Origin: Poseidonocella sp. HB161398
GTDB lineage: Bacteria; Pseudomonadota; Alphaproteobacteria; Rhodobacterales; Rhodobacteraceae
Assembly: GCF_005870025.1 (NCBI RefSeq)
Contig: NZ_VATA01000030.1
Coordinates: 16,486 to 80,485, forward strand
Direction of reading: 5' to 3'
DNA: 64,000 bases
Shown: positions 8,731 to 17,143 of the stretch, in pieces
Layout: each line of letters begins with the position of its first letter
Numbering within the stretch: position 1 is the stretch's first letter
Made by a program: the position numbers and the translations under genes
The notes under the pieces: model-generated
What the model was told of the DNA's origin: nothing
What the model saw: only the letters and a program-made list of their open reading frames with translations
Databases searched by the model: none

Positions 8731-9639
8731 TCAGGCCGACGTGCTGCCCGTTTCCGCCGGGAAGACATGCGCGCGCAGGAAGTCGACCAGCGCCCGGACC
8801 TTCGGCGACGGGTGCTTGCTGGCGGGCCAGAGCACATGGAAGACGCCCGAGCTCTCGAGATGGTCCGCCAGGACCGGAACCAGCTCGCCGCGGACCAGCT
8901 GCGGCCGGATCGCGAAATCGGGGAGATAGGCGATCCCGAGGCCCTGCAGCGCGAAGCATGTCCGCGTCTCGATATTGTTGCAGACCATCGACACCGGAAG
9001 CTGCAGCTCGGCCTCGCCATCGGGCGGCGCCAATGGCCAGGCCTCGAGCTTTCCGGTGGTCGGAAACCGGTAGTGCAGGCAGGCATGCGCTGCCAGATCG
9101 CCCGGCTGCCGCGGAGTGCCACGGTCGGCCAGATAGGCCGGCGCGGCGACCAGATGCCTCTGGAACCGGCCGAGACGGCGCGCCGACAGCCGGGAATCGG
9201 CGGGCTCTCCGGTGCGGACCACGGCGTCGAAGCCCTCCTCGATCACGTCGACCATGCGGTCGGTGAAGTCGAGGTCGAGCGCGACCTCGGGATAGGCGCG
9301 CATGAACTCGCCCAGCACCGGCAGCACCAGCGAGCTGACCAGCGGCAGGCTGATCCGCAACCGGCCGCGCGGCGCGGCGCTGGCCTGCGACAGCTCCAGC
9401 TCCGCCGCCTCGATCTCCGCCAGGATGCGGCGGCTGCGCTCGAGGAAGAGCGCGCCCTCGGCCGTCAGGGCGACGCTGCGGGTACTGCGGTGGAAGAGCC
9501 GCACGCCGAGCCGCTCCTCGAGCCGCGCCACGCTCTTGCCGACCGCCGAGGCGCTGACCCCGAGCACCCGCCCGGCGGCCACGAAGCTGCGGGTCTCGGC
9601 GACCTGCACGAATACCGGGAGACCGTTCAGCCCGTCCAT
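8731..9639 (-). CDS. LysR-family transcriptional regulator
   Basis: Predicted protein of 302 residues. Residues 1-65 hold the LysR winged helix (VQVAETRSFVAAGRVLGVSASAVGKSVARLEERLGVRLFHRSTRSVAL). The rest is the periplasmic-binding-like effector domain (RLRISLPLVSSLVLPVLGEFMRAYPEVALDLDFTDRMVDVIEEGFD), of the DsdC/PbgR-like CrgA subgroup. Two adjacent ATG codons lie at 9642 and 9639; the second has better spacing from the GGAGG at 9650-9646. It is divergent from the serine hydrolase and MFS pair and probably controls them. Confidence 0.92.
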   Translation of the reverse strand: MDGLNGLPVFVQVAETRSFVAAGRVLGVSASAVGKSVARLEERLGVRLFHRSTRSVALTAEGALFLERSRRILAEIEAAELELSQASAAPRGRLRISLPLVSSLVLPVLGEFMRAYPEVALDLDFTDRMVDVIEEGFDAVVRTGEPADSRLSARRLGRFQRHLVAAPAYLADRGTPRQPGDLAAHACLHYRFPTTGKLEAWPLAPPDGEAELQLPVSMVCNNIETRTCFALQGLGIAYLPDFAIRPQLVRGELVPVLADHLESSGVFHVLWPASKHPSPKVRALVDFLRAHVFPAETGSTSA

Positions 9640-9756
9640 CATGATCCTCCGCAATTGCGGACACTTTAGTCCCCGGAACACGGAACTGCACCCGGCTTTT
9701 TCCCTAATCCCGGAGTTTCTATTTTCCGGGCATCAGGCAAACCGGAGCACACAGCC
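9640..9756. promoter_or_regulatory. Divergent promoter/operator region, LysR gene / serine hydrolase
   Basis: This short, comparatively AT-rich region separates divergent genes. A 12-base palindrome (ccgcaattgcgg, 9649-9660) overlaps the regulator's ribosome site. A second inverted repeat (cccgga 9709-9714 with tccggg 9725-9730) sits before the hydrolase gene. Either could be the LysR-type binding site. Confidence 0.5.
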
Positions 9757-10947
9757 ATGACGATGACCGAAATTCCCACGGGCACGACCCGTCCGCCCGG
9801 CCCCGCCGCCAGCGGCATCCGCCGCGTTGTCGAGGACGCGATCGCCGCAGAGCGCCTGGTCGGCGCGGTCGTGCTGGTGGCCCGCGACGGCGTGCTGGTC
9901 CACCGCCAGGCGGCCGGCCTCGCCGATCGCGAAACCGCGCGGCCGATGACGCCGGAGACGGTCTTCCGGCTGGCCTCGGCAAGCAAGCCCGTCGTCTCGG
10001 CCGCGGCGATGGCGCTGGTGGCGCAGGGGCGGCTGGATCTCGATGCGGATATCGCGGCCTGGCTGCCGGAGCTCGGCTTCCGGCTGGCGGATGGCCGTCC
10101 GGCGCGGATCACGCCGCGGCATCTGCTCAGCCACATGGCGGGGCTGGGCTACCGCTTCCTCGAGGCCGATGCCGGCGGTCCGCTGGCCCGGGCCGGCGTG
10201 TCGGACGGGATGGATGCCTCCGGCATCGGCCTGGGCGAGAACCTCCGGCGCCTCGCGAGCGTGCCGCTGAGCTACGAGCCGGGCACGTCCTGGGGCTATT
10301 CGCTGGCCACGGACGTGCTGGGCGGGCTGATCGCGCGGGTCGCGGGCGCGCCGCTGGGGGCGGCGGTGGAGCGGCTGGTCACCTGCCCGCTGGGCATGGC
10401 CGATACCGGCTTCGTCGCGCGGGACCCGCGGCGGGTGGCGACCGCCTATGTCAGCGATGCGCCGCGGCCGCACCGGCTGGCCGAGGGCGAAACCGTCTCC
10501 GCCTTCGACGGGGCGGTGGGGATCGAGTTCAGCCCCGCGCGCATCTTCGACCCGGCGGCCTATCCCTCGGGCGGTGCCGGCATGGCGGGGACGGCCGGCG
10601 ACCTGCTGCGCCTGCTGGAGACGCTGCGCCAGGGCGGCGCGCCGCTCCTGCCCGGCGCCCTGGCGGCCGAGATGGGGCGCGACCAGACCGGCGGGCTGGA
10701 GCTGCCCGACGCGCCGGGCACGGGCTTCGGGCTGGGCTTCTCGGTGCTGCGCGATCCCGGCCTGGCCGCCTCGCCGGAATCGGCGGGCACCTGGCGCTGG
10801 GGCGGCGCCTACGGGCATTCCTGGTTCGTGGACCCGGCCCGCGGCCTCAGCGTCGTGGCGCTGACCAACACGCTCTACGAAGGCATGTCCGGGCGTTTCG
10901 TCACCGATCTGCGCGACGCGGTCTATGCGGCAGAGGCCCTGCGGTGA
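9757..10947 (+). CDS. Beta-lactamase-fold serine hydrolase (class C / esterase EstB type)
   Basis: Predicted protein of 396 residues. FRLASASKPVVSAAAM contains the S-x-x-K catalytic motif (SASK) near residue 75. WGYSLATDVLGGLIARV is the Y-x-N-equivalent region but reads Y-S-L, as in many esterase/DD-peptidase-like members. YGHSWFVDP near the C terminus fits the H-x-G box position only loosely. No clear signal peptide is seen, so it probably acts in the cytoplasm as an esterase or amidase rather than as a true beta-lactamase. Its stop overlaps the start of the MFS gene (10944), so the two are translationally coupled. Regulation by the divergent LysR protein is likely. Confidence 0.85.
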   Translation: MTMTEIPTGTTRPPGPAASGIRRVVEDAIAAERLVGAVVLVARDGVLVHRQAAGLADRETARPMTPETVFRLASASKPVVSAAAMALVAQGRLDLDADIAAWLPELGFRLADGRPARITPRHLLSHMAGLGYRFLEADAGGPLARAGVSDGMDASGIGLGENLRRLASVPLSYEPGTSWGYSLATDVLGGLIARVAGAPLGAAVERLVTCPLGMADTGFVARDPRRVATAYVSDAPRPHRLAEGETVSAFDGAVGIEFSPARIFDPAAYPSGGAGMAGTAGDLLRLLETLRQGGAPLLPGALAAEMGRDQTGGLELPDAPGTGFGLGFSVLRDPGLAASPESAGTWRWGGAYGHSWFVDPARGLSVVALTNTLYEGMSGRFVTDLRDAVYAAEALR

Positions 10948-12161
10948 GCGCCGCGGGACCGGGCGGGCGCCTGCCGATGGGCGCACTGCTGGCGCTGGCC
11001 GCGGCCGCCTTCGTCACCATCCTGACGGAGGCCCTGCCGGCCGGGCTGCTTGCCGGGATGGCGCAGGGGCTCGGCGTCACCGAATCCTGGATCGGCCAGA
11101 CGGTGACGGTCTACGCCGCGGGCGCGCTGGCGGCGGCGCTGCCGCTGACGGCCGCCTCGCAGGGGCTGCGGCGGCGTCCCCTGCTGCTTGCGGCACTGGC
11201 GGGCTTCGCGCTTGCGAATGCCGTCACCGCGCTGTCGGCGAGCTTCGCGCTGACCATGGCGGCGCGCTTCCTGGCGGGCATGTCGGCGGGGCTGGTCTGG
11301 GCGCTGCTTGCGGGCTACGCCGCGCGGATGGTGCCGGAGGCGCAGAGGGGCCGCGCGATTGCGGTCGCCATGGCCGGAACGCCGCTGGCGCTGTCGCTCG
11401 GCGTGCCGGCGGGTACCTTTCTCGGCACGCTCGCAGGGTGGCGCCTGTGCTTCGGGGCGATGAGCCTCCTGGCGCTGGCGATCATGCTGTGGGTGCGTCT
11501 CGGCCTGCCGGATTTCGCCGGGCAGGCAGCGGAGCGGAGGCCGCCGCTGCGGCAGGTCTTCGTCCGGCCCGGCCTGCGTCCCGTGCTGGCCGCGGTGCTG
11601 GGCTACGTGCTGGCGCATAACATCCTCTACACCTATGTCGCGCCGGTCCTGGCGGAGGCGGGCCTGGCCCGGCGGACGGATGCCGTGCTGCTGCTTTTCG
11701 GCCTGGCCTCGCTGGCGGGCATCTGGATCGTAGGCCTGCTGATCGACCGCCATCTGCGCGCGCTCACCCTGGCCAGCATCGCGCTCTTCGGCCTTGCGGC
11801 GCTGATCCTCGGGCTCTGGCACGGGGCCGCCCCGGCGGTCGTCCCGGCCGTTGCCATCTGGGGGCTCGCCTTCGGCGGCGCGGCGACGCTCTTCCAGACG
11901 GCGCTGTCGCGGGTGGCAGGCGAGGCGGCCGATCTCGCGCAGTCGATGCTGGTCACCGCCTGGAACGCGGCGATTGCCGGCGGCGGGATCCTGGGCGGGC
12001 TGCTGCTCGACCGGGCGGGCCCGGCGGCCTTCGCCCCGGCCATCCTGCTGCTCCTCGGGGCAGCGCTGGCGGCGGTGTCGATGGCGGGGCGGTCCGGCTT
12101 TCCCCGCTCCGCGGCGCCCTGCCCCGGCGCCGGCCGCGGCCTGGACGGCGCCGGATCCTAG
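10944..12161 (+). CDS. MFS transporter (drug/sugar-efflux, AraJ/YdhP-like)
   Basis: Predicted inner-membrane protein of 405 residues with about 12 hydrophobic segments. ALPAGLLAGMAQGLGVTESWIGQTVTVYAAGALAAALPLT and the following LRRRPLLLAALAGFALANAVTALS fit helices 1-3 and the loop 2-3 motif of the DHA1 efflux group. FLAGMSAGLVWALLAGYAARMV is typical of AraJ-like exporters. It is coupled by a four-base overlap to the serine hydrolase gene; export of the hydrolysed product is a reasonable guess. Confidence 0.9.
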   Translation: MSAAGPGGRLPMGALLALAAAAFVTILTEALPAGLLAGMAQGLGVTESWIGQTVTVYAAGALAAALPLTAASQGLRRRPLLLAALAGFALANAVTALSASFALTMAARFLAGMSAGLVWALLAGYAARMVPEAQRGRAIAVAMAGTPLALSLGVPAGTFLGTLAGWRLCFGAMSLLALAIMLWVRLGLPDFAGQAAERRPPLRQVFVRPGLRPVLAAVLGYVLAHNILYTYVAPVLAEAGLARRTDAVLLLFGLASLAGIWIVGLLIDRHLRALTLASIALFGLAALILGLWHGAAPAVVPAVAIWGLAFGGAATLFQTALSRVAGEAADLAQSMLVTAWNAAIAGGGILGGLLLDRAGPAAFAPAILLLLGAALAAVSMAGRSGFPRSAAPCPGAGRGLDGAGS

Positions 12162-12178
12162 GCGCGCCGTCCGCCCGT

Positions 12179-12214
12179 CCCGCAGCGCTCCGACCCCTGC
12201 CCGGGCGCTGCGGG
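12179..12214. terminator. Hairpin between convergent genes
   Basis: A perfect 10-base stem (cccgcagcgc at 12179-12188 paired with 12205-12214) lies in the 58-base gap between the convergent MFS and LysR-type genes. It can serve as a bidirectional terminator, although no T-run follows on either strand. Confidence 0.6.
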
Positions 12215-12219
12215 CGGGA

Positions 12220-13116
12220 TCAGCGCAGCCCGCGGCGCTTGGCGATCTCGACGAAGTCCAGCACGGCGCGCGCGCGATTGCTGCGCTTCCAGGCCAGGAC
12301 AGTGCGGCTGCGGAAGCCGGGCGCCACGATGGGGCGGGTCTCGACATTGCGGCCGAGGAAGCCGATCAGCCCTTCGGGATAGATCGTCACGCCAAGCCCG
12401 GCGGCCACCAGCCCGATCAGCGCCAGCGTGTTCGACGCCTCGAGCCGCGGCGTCAGGTCCAGGCCGATCCGGTTGAACAGATCCTCCAGCCGGTAGCGGT
12501 ACTCCCCCCATTCCGTCATGTCGCCGAGGATCATCGGCTCCTGCGCAAGGTCGTGCGGCTCGAGCTGGGGCTTGCGCAGCAGCCGGTGGCCCTTGGGCAG
12601 CACCGCGTAGAGCAGCTCGCTGGCCAGCAGCTCGGTCTCGCATTCGCTGTTCTCGTAGGGGCCGATCATGAAGCCGACATCGATCTCGTCATTGGCCAGG
12701 GCCAGCTTCTGCCCCTGGGTGCGGATGTAGCGCAGCTCGAGCCGGATATCGGGGTGATCCCGTTCGAAGCGCGCCACCGCCTGGGGCATCAGCTCGGTCG
12801 AGGCGAAGGACATGTAGGCGACCCGCACCCGCCCGGTGCGGCCCTCGGCGACGCTGCGCGCATCGCTGACCCCCTGGGCGCAGTCATGCAGCACGTCGCT
12901 GGCCCGGCGGTAGAAGAGCTGGCCGGCCGGGGTCAGCATCACCTCGCGGGTGGTGCGCTCCAGCAGGCGGTAGCCGAGCGTCGCCTCGAGCTTCTGGATG
13001 CGGCGGCTGAGCGCCGACTGGTCGAGCGCCAGCCGCTCGGCGCTGCGGCGGAAGTTCAGCTCCTGCGCCACGGTGACGAAGGAATGCAGCAGCGACAGTT
13101 CGGGCAGGTCACGCAT
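12220..13116 (-). CDS. LysR-family transcriptional regulator
   Basis: Predicted protein of 298 residues from the ATG at 13116. LLHSFVTVAQELNFRRSAERLALDQSALSRRIQKLEATLGYRLLERTTREVMLTPAG is a complete LysR helix-turn-helix. The effector domain begins TGRVRVAYMSFASTELMPQAV, as in the BenM/CatM-like subgroup. In-frame ATGs upstream at 13161 and 13182 exist, but that segment is not LysR-like. It is divergent from the carbamoylsarcosine-amidase-like gene and is the obvious candidate regulator of the TRAP/hydantoinase operon. Confidence 0.92.
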   Translation of the reverse strand: MRDLPELSLLHSFVTVAQELNFRRSAERLALDQSALSRRIQKLEATLGYRLLERTTREVMLTPAGQLFYRRASDVLHDCAQGVSDARSVAEGRTGRVRVAYMSFASTELMPQAVARFERDHPDIRLELRYIRTQGQKLALANDEIDVGFMIGPYENSECETELLASELLYAVLPKGHRLLRKPQLEPHDLAQEPMILGDMTEWGEYRYRLEDLFNRIGLDLTPRLEASNTLALIGLVAAGLGVTIYPEGLIGFLGRNVETRPIVAPGFRSRTVLAWKRSNRARAVLDFVEIAKRRGLR

Positions 13117-13302
13117 CGGGCGGCTCGCGTCAGGGGTCCGGAATTGATGTTGCTTGTGCATTAGTATTTGCGAAATGGTCAATTCATATCAGCGCGCGGG
13201 CGTGGAATTCATGTGTCCTGTCAGGCAGGGCCTGTCCGAGATGATCGGATCCCGTGTCAAGACATCCGTATTTACAGCCATATTCACGAATCCGGAGGAT
13301 CC
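13117..13302. promoter_or_regulatory. Divergent promoter/operator of the hydantoin-type cluster
   Basis: The region is markedly AT-rich for this window. It contains a 7-base inverted repeat, gaattga at 13141-13147 and tcaattc at 13179-13185, flanking an AT-rich core with attagtatt. This fits a LysR recognition and activation site. GGAGGA at 13294-13299 is the ribosome site for the ATG at 13303. Confidence 0.55.
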
Positions 13303-14025
13303 ATGGCCACCCTCGACAACACCGAGCTCGACGCGATGCTGCAGGCTGCGTTCGACGCATCAACCAAGCTCTACCAGGAGCGCGGATTCCAGCGCCGCGT
13401 CGGCTTCGGCAAGCGTCCGGCGCTGGTGAGCGTCGATCTCGCCAATGCCTGGACCCGCCCCGGCAACCCCTTCACCTGCGACCAGGAGAAGATGGACAAC
13501 GAGATCATCCCGGCGATGCAGGCGCTGCTGAAGGCGTTCCGCGCCGCGAAGCTGCCGGTCGTGCATGTCACCACCGCCTACGAGATCACCGACCGCGCCG
13601 CCGATTTCACCGATATGGGCCTCTGGCACGACAAAATCCCGGTCGACGTGGTGGATCTGGCCGACAGGGAGCTCTGGGCCATCGACAGCCGTATCGCCCC
13701 GGTGCCCGGCGAGTACACGCTGCTGAAGAAGCGCGCGTCGTCCTTCCACGGCACCGAGCTGGCCGGGATCCTGCGGGCGAACAATGTCGACACCATCCTG
13801 GTGACCGGCGTCACCGCCTGCGCCTGCGTGCGCCAGACCATCTGCGACGGCATTGCCGACGGCTTCCGCCCGATCGCCGTGCGCGAGGCGATCGGCGACC
13901 GGGTGCCCGGCGCCAAGGCGTGGAACCTCTTCGACATCGACGCCAAGTTCGGCGACGTCAAATCGGTCGGCGAATGCGTCTCCTACATCGAGGGGCTGGG
14001 CCGGGTGCCCGCCGCCGCAGAGTAG
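13303..14025 (+). CDS. N-carbamoylsarcosine amidase-like cysteine hydrolase (isochorismatase superfamily)
   Basis: Predicted enzyme of 240 residues. The catalytic triad can be placed at Asp45 (ALVSVDLANAW), Lys143 (LLKKRASSFHGT) and Cys175 (TGVTACACV). This is almost the spacing known for N-carbamoylsarcosine amidohydrolase (Asp51, Lys144, Cys177). The family removes the carbamoyl group as CO2 and ammonia, giving sarcosine or an N-carbamoyl-amino-acid product, in the cytoplasm. The ATG at 13303 is chosen for its GGAGGA site. It is the first gene of the operon that also carries the hydantoinase subunits, whose product would be its substrate. Maleamate or nicotinamide hydrolysis is possible within this superfamily but fits the neighbours less well. 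Confidence 0.85.
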   Translation: MATLDNTELDAMLQAAFDASTKLYQERGFQRRVGFGKRPALVSVDLANAWTRPGNPFTCDQEKMDNEIIPAMQALLKAFRAAKLPVVHVTTAYEITDRAADFTDMGLWHDKIPVDVVDLADRELWAIDSRIAPVPGEYTLLKKRASSFHGTELAGILRANNVDTILVTGVTACACVRQTICDGIADGFRPIAVREAIGDRVPGAKAWNLFDIDAKFGDVKSVGECVSYIEGLGRVPAAAE

Positions 14026-14032
14026 CGCCACC

Positions 14033-14064
14033 GAAGGGCGCCACCGGAAGAAGCGGCGCCCTTC
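14033..14064 (+). terminator. Stem-loop between hydrolase and TRAP binding-protein genes
   Basis: A perfect 10-base stem (gaagggcgcc at 14033-14042, complement at 14055-14064) with a 12-base loop is followed by ctcctt. It sits inside the presumed operon, so it may be a partial terminator or an RNA-processing hairpin. Confidence 0.55.
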
Positions 14065-14087
14065 CTCCTTCAACAGGGACTGCATCA

Positions 14088-15158
14088 ATGAACTTCATCT
14101 CTCCGGCCCGGACCGGGCTAATCGCGGCGCTCTGCGCCGGGGCGGCGGCTGCGGCCGCGCAGGATCTGCCGCCGCGCGACTTCAAGGTCGTCGGCACCTG
14201 GGGCAACCTCTCCTCCTGGCAGAATGTCGAGGCGCCCTTCTGGAACGACAGGATCGGCGCGGCGAGTGGCGGCGCGCTGAGCGGCGACGCCATCCCGATC
14301 ACCGAGGCCGGGCTGAAAGGCGGCGAGGTCATGCGGCTGCTCGATCTCGGCGTCTTCGAGATCGCCCACGGGCTCGGCTCCTATGTCGCCTCCGAGAACC
14401 CGGCCATCGAGGGGGCGGACCTCTCGAGCATCGCCGCGGATTTCGCCACCATGCATGCCATCGCCGATGCCTACGAGCCGGTCATGGACAGGCTTTTCCG
14501 CGAGACCTACGGCGCGACCATCGTGGCGCTGCATCCCTGGCCGGCCTCGATGATCTACTGCCGCGAAGAGGTGGCCTCGATCGCCGACCTGAAGGGCCGC
14601 AAGGTGCGGGTGCATTCCGCCACGCTCGGCGATTTCGTCGAAGGCGCAGGCGGCGTGACGGTGACCCTGCCCTTCGCCGAGGTCGTCCCGGCGCTGGAAA
14701 AGGGCGTGGCCGACTGCGCGATCACCGATCCGGTCTCGGCCTACAAGGCCAGCTGGCACGAGGTGATCGGCCATGTCTTCGCCCTGCCGGTGGGCTATTC
14801 GATCACCTTCACCGCGGTCAATGCCGCGCTCTGGGACGGGCTCGACGCCGCCACGCGCGAGGTCATGCAGACCGCCTTCGACGACATGGAGGCCGATGGC
14901 TGGCGCATCGCCGAAGAGCAGCAGGACATGGGCGTCGCCTGCCTGACGGGAACCGGCCCGGCCTGCACGCTGGGCGGCACCCCGGGCAGCGCCGAGCTGC
15001 ACCTGCCGCAGCAGAGCGACACCGCCGCGCGCCAGAGGATCCTCGACGAGTTCGTGCTCCGACGCTGGGCCGCGCGATGCGGGGCCGACTGCGCCGCCAC
15101 CTGGAACGCCACCGCCGGCGCGGCCGCCGGGCTGACGGCGCCCGGCTCCGAAGGCTGA
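14088..15158 (+). CDS. TRAP transporter solute-binding protein (DctP family)
   Basis: Predicted periplasmic protein of 356 residues with a cleavable signal at about 1-23 (ALCAGAAAAAAQD). The body begins FKVVGTWGNLSSWQNVEAPFWNDRI and includes MIYCREEVASIADLKGRKVRVHS, the DctP region whose conserved Arg binds a carboxylate. FAEVVPALEKGVADCAITDP matches the late DctP motif. A carboxylated ligand is therefore likely, which suits hydantoate-like or N-carbamoyl amino acids. The ATG at 14088 gives a good leader. It is followed by a hairpin and the two TRAP membrane subunits. Confidence 0.9.
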   Translation: MNFISPARTGLIAALCAGAAAAAAQDLPPRDFKVVGTWGNLSSWQNVEAPFWNDRIGAASGGALSGDAIPITEAGLKGGEVMRLLDLGVFEIAHGLGSYVASENPAIEGADLSSIAADFATMHAIADAYEPVMDRLFRETYGATIVALHPWPASMIYCREEVASIADLKGRKVRVHSATLGDFVEGAGGVTVTLPFAEVVPALEKGVADCAITDPVSAYKASWHEVIGHVFALPVGYSITFTAVNAALWDGLDAATREVMQTAFDDMEADGWRIAEEQQDMGVACLTGTGPACTLGGTPGSAELHLPQQSDTAARQRILDEFVLRRWAARCGADCAATWNATAGAAAGLTAPGSEG

Positions 15159-15167
15159 GGCAAACCC

Positions 15168-15190
15168 GCGGGCCGCGCCCTGCGGCCCGC
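15168..15190 (+). terminator. Stem-loop after the TRAP binding-protein gene
   Basis: A perfect 9-base GC stem (15168-15176 with 15182-15190) with a 5-base loop lies ten bases after the binding-protein stop. As at 3527 and 45087, it separates a binding-protein gene from its membrane partners and probably adjusts their ratio. Confidence 0.6.
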
Positions 15191-15218
15191 CTTCCGGCAA
15201 CCGATGAAAGGAACGCGC

Positions 15219-15830
15219 ATGTACCGGATGCTTTTCTCCGGCCTGCTGCGCCTGTCGCAAGTCGCGGTCTGGATCGGCGGCGCGATGATGCTGCTGGCCG
15301 CGCTGATGGTCTCGGCCGACGTGCTCTCGCGCAAGCTCTTCGGGGTCACGATGGGCGGCTCGGACGAGATCTCGGGCTATCTCTTCGCCATCTCCACTGC
15401 CTTCGCCTTCCCCTATGCCCTGCTGTGCCGGGCCAATGTGCGGATCGACGTGGCCTATGCCCGCCTGCCTGCCCGGCTGCGGGGGCTGGCGGACATCTTC
15501 GCCCTCGCGCTGCTCGGGGCCTTCGCCGCCGTCGTCACCTGGCGGATCCTCGCGACGGTGCGGATCACCTGGGAGAACGGAGCGCATTCGATCACGCCGC
15601 TGCGGGTGCCGCTGATCCTGCCTCAGGGGCTGTGGCTGGCCGGATGGGGCCTGTTCTGCGCGGCGCTGGCCGTGGTCCTCTACGGGCTCGCCGCCGCCTG
15701 GGCGCGCGGCGAGGATGACGAGGTGCAGGCGCTCGGCGGCGCGCTGTCCCTCGAAGAGGAGATCGGCGCAGAGATCCCCGGCACCGATGCCGGCGGTCCC
15801 GGCCCGGCACGGGAGGCGCGGCCATGCTGA
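15219..15830 (+). CDS. TRAP transporter small permease (DctQ family)
   Basis: Predicted inner-membrane protein of 203 residues with four hydrophobic segments. SADVLSRKLFGVTMGGSDEISGYLFAISTAFAFPYAL is the DctQ signature (R-x-x-F/L-G...E-x-x-x-Y). An ATG lies at 15204, but the one at 15219 has AAAGGAA just before it and is preferred. The C-terminal tail of about 45 residues is acidic and longer than usual. It overlaps the large permease start at 15824. Confidence 0.9.
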   Translation: MYRMLFSGLLRLSQVAVWIGGAMMLLAALMVSADVLSRKLFGVTMGGSDEISGYLFAISTAFAFPYALLCRANVRIDVAYARLPARLRGLADIFALALLGAFAAVVTWRILATVRITWENGAHSITPLRVPLILPQGLWLAGWGLFCAALAVVLYGLAAAWARGEDDEVQALGGALSLEEEIGAEIPGTDAGGPGPAREARPC

Positions 15831-17107
15831 CGACTGCCGCCGGGCTGCTCTTCGGGCTGATCGCCGCAAGCGTGCCGATCGCCGCCGTCATCGGCTGCCT
15901 CGCGCTGGCGCTGGGGCTGATCTACTCGCCCATGCCGCTGCACCTGGCCGCCGGGGACATCTTCTGGAGCAACAGCACCGATTTCGTGCTGATCGCGGTG
16001 CCGCTCTTCATCCTGATGGGCGAGATCCTGCTGCGCGCGGGCATCGCCGGGCGCATGTACGCGGCGCTGTCGCACTGGATGTCCTGGCTGCCGGGCGGGC
16101 TGATGCATTCCAATATCGGCGCCTGCACGCTCTTTGCCGCCACCTCCGGATCCTCGATCGCCACGGCGGCGACGGTCGGCACGGTCGCGCTGCCGCAGAT
16201 CGCGCGCAACGGCTACAACCCGCGGCTCTTCATGGGCACGCTGGCGGCGGGCGGCACGCTGGGCATCCTCATCCCGCCCTCGATCAACATGATCGTCTAT
16301 GCGCTGCTGACCGACACCTCGGTGCCGAAGCTCTATCTCGCGGGCTTCCTGCCCGGGCTGATGCTGGCGGGGCTCTTCATGGCGACGATCGCCGGGGCCT
16401 GCATCCTGCGCCCCGGCTGGGACGGCCGCCGCCAGCGCAGCAGCTGGGCCGAGCGCCTCCGCAGCCTGCCCGACCTGCTGCCGCCCCTGGGGATCTTCCT
16501 CGTGGTCGTCGGCTCGATCTATGCCGGGGTGGCGACGCCGACCGAGGCGGCCTCGCTCGGGGTGGCCGCGGCGCTTGCGCTCGCTGCCTGCACGCGGAGC
16601 CTGACGCCCGGCATGCTGCGGCTCGCGATCGAGGCCACCATGCGGACGACGGCGATGGTCATGCTGATCGTTCTGGCGGCGATGTTCCTCAATTTCGTGC
16701 TGGCGGTGGTCGGGCTGACCGACCTGCTCAGCGCCTTCATCGGCGGGCTCGGCCTCGGCCCGATGCAGACGATGATCGCCATCGTGATCGCGGTGATGCT
16801 GCTCGGCTGCGTGATGGAGGCGCTGTCGCTGCTGCTGATCGCGACGCCCCTGCTGGCGCCGATCGTGGCGGGGCTCGGCTTCGATCTGGTATGGTTCGGC
16901 ATCCTGATGATGCTGATGCTTGAGACCGCGCTGATCACGCCGCCGATCGGGGTCAATCTCTACGTCATCCAGGGGGTCCGCAAGGGCGGGTCGGTCAATG
17001 ACGTGATCCTCGGGGCGCTGCCGTTTCTCGCGGCGCTTCTGGCGATGATCGCGCTGCTGCTGGCGGTGCCGCAGATCGCGCTCTGGCTGCCGGGCACCGC
17101 CGGCTGA
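15824..17107 (+). CDS. TRAP transporter large permease (DctM family)
   Basis: Predicted inner-membrane protein of 427 residues with about 12 segments. LFILMGEILLRAGIAGRMY, ATSGSSIATAATVGTVALP and GGTLGILIPPSINMIVYALLT are the strongly conserved DctM blocks, the last being the G-x-L-G-x-L-I-P-P-S loop. ETALITPPIGVNLYVIQGV closes the protein as usual. It couples Na+ or H+ gradients to uptake of the ligand delivered by the DctP partner. It overlaps the small permease gene by seven bases. Confidence 0.94.
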   Translation: MLTTAAGLLFGLIAASVPIAAVIGCLALALGLIYSPMPLHLAAGDIFWSNSTDFVLIAVPLFILMGEILLRAGIAGRMYAALSHWMSWLPGGLMHSNIGACTLFAATSGSSIATAATVGTVALPQIARNGYNPRLFMGTLAAGGTLGILIPPSINMIVYALLTDTSVPKLYLAGFLPGLMLAGLFMATIAGACILRPGWDGRRQRSSWAERLRSLPDLLPPLGIFLVVVGSIYAGVATPTEAASLGVAAALALAACTRSLTPGMLRLAIEATMRTTAMVMLIVLAAMFLNFVLAVVGLTDLLSAFIGGLGLGPMQTMIAIVIAVMLLGCVMEALSLLLIATPLLAPIVAGLGFDLVWFGILMMLMLETALITPPIGVNLYVIQGVRKGGSVNDVILGALPFLAALLAMIALLLAVPQIALWLPGTAG

Positions 17108-17143
17108 CGCAGGCAACAAGGACAACAGGAAAGGCAAGGAACC

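Noticed and set aside
10043..10864. Short plus-strand frames inside the serine hydrolase gene
   Set aside because: They are out-of-frame shadows with Arg/Ser/Trp-rich translations.
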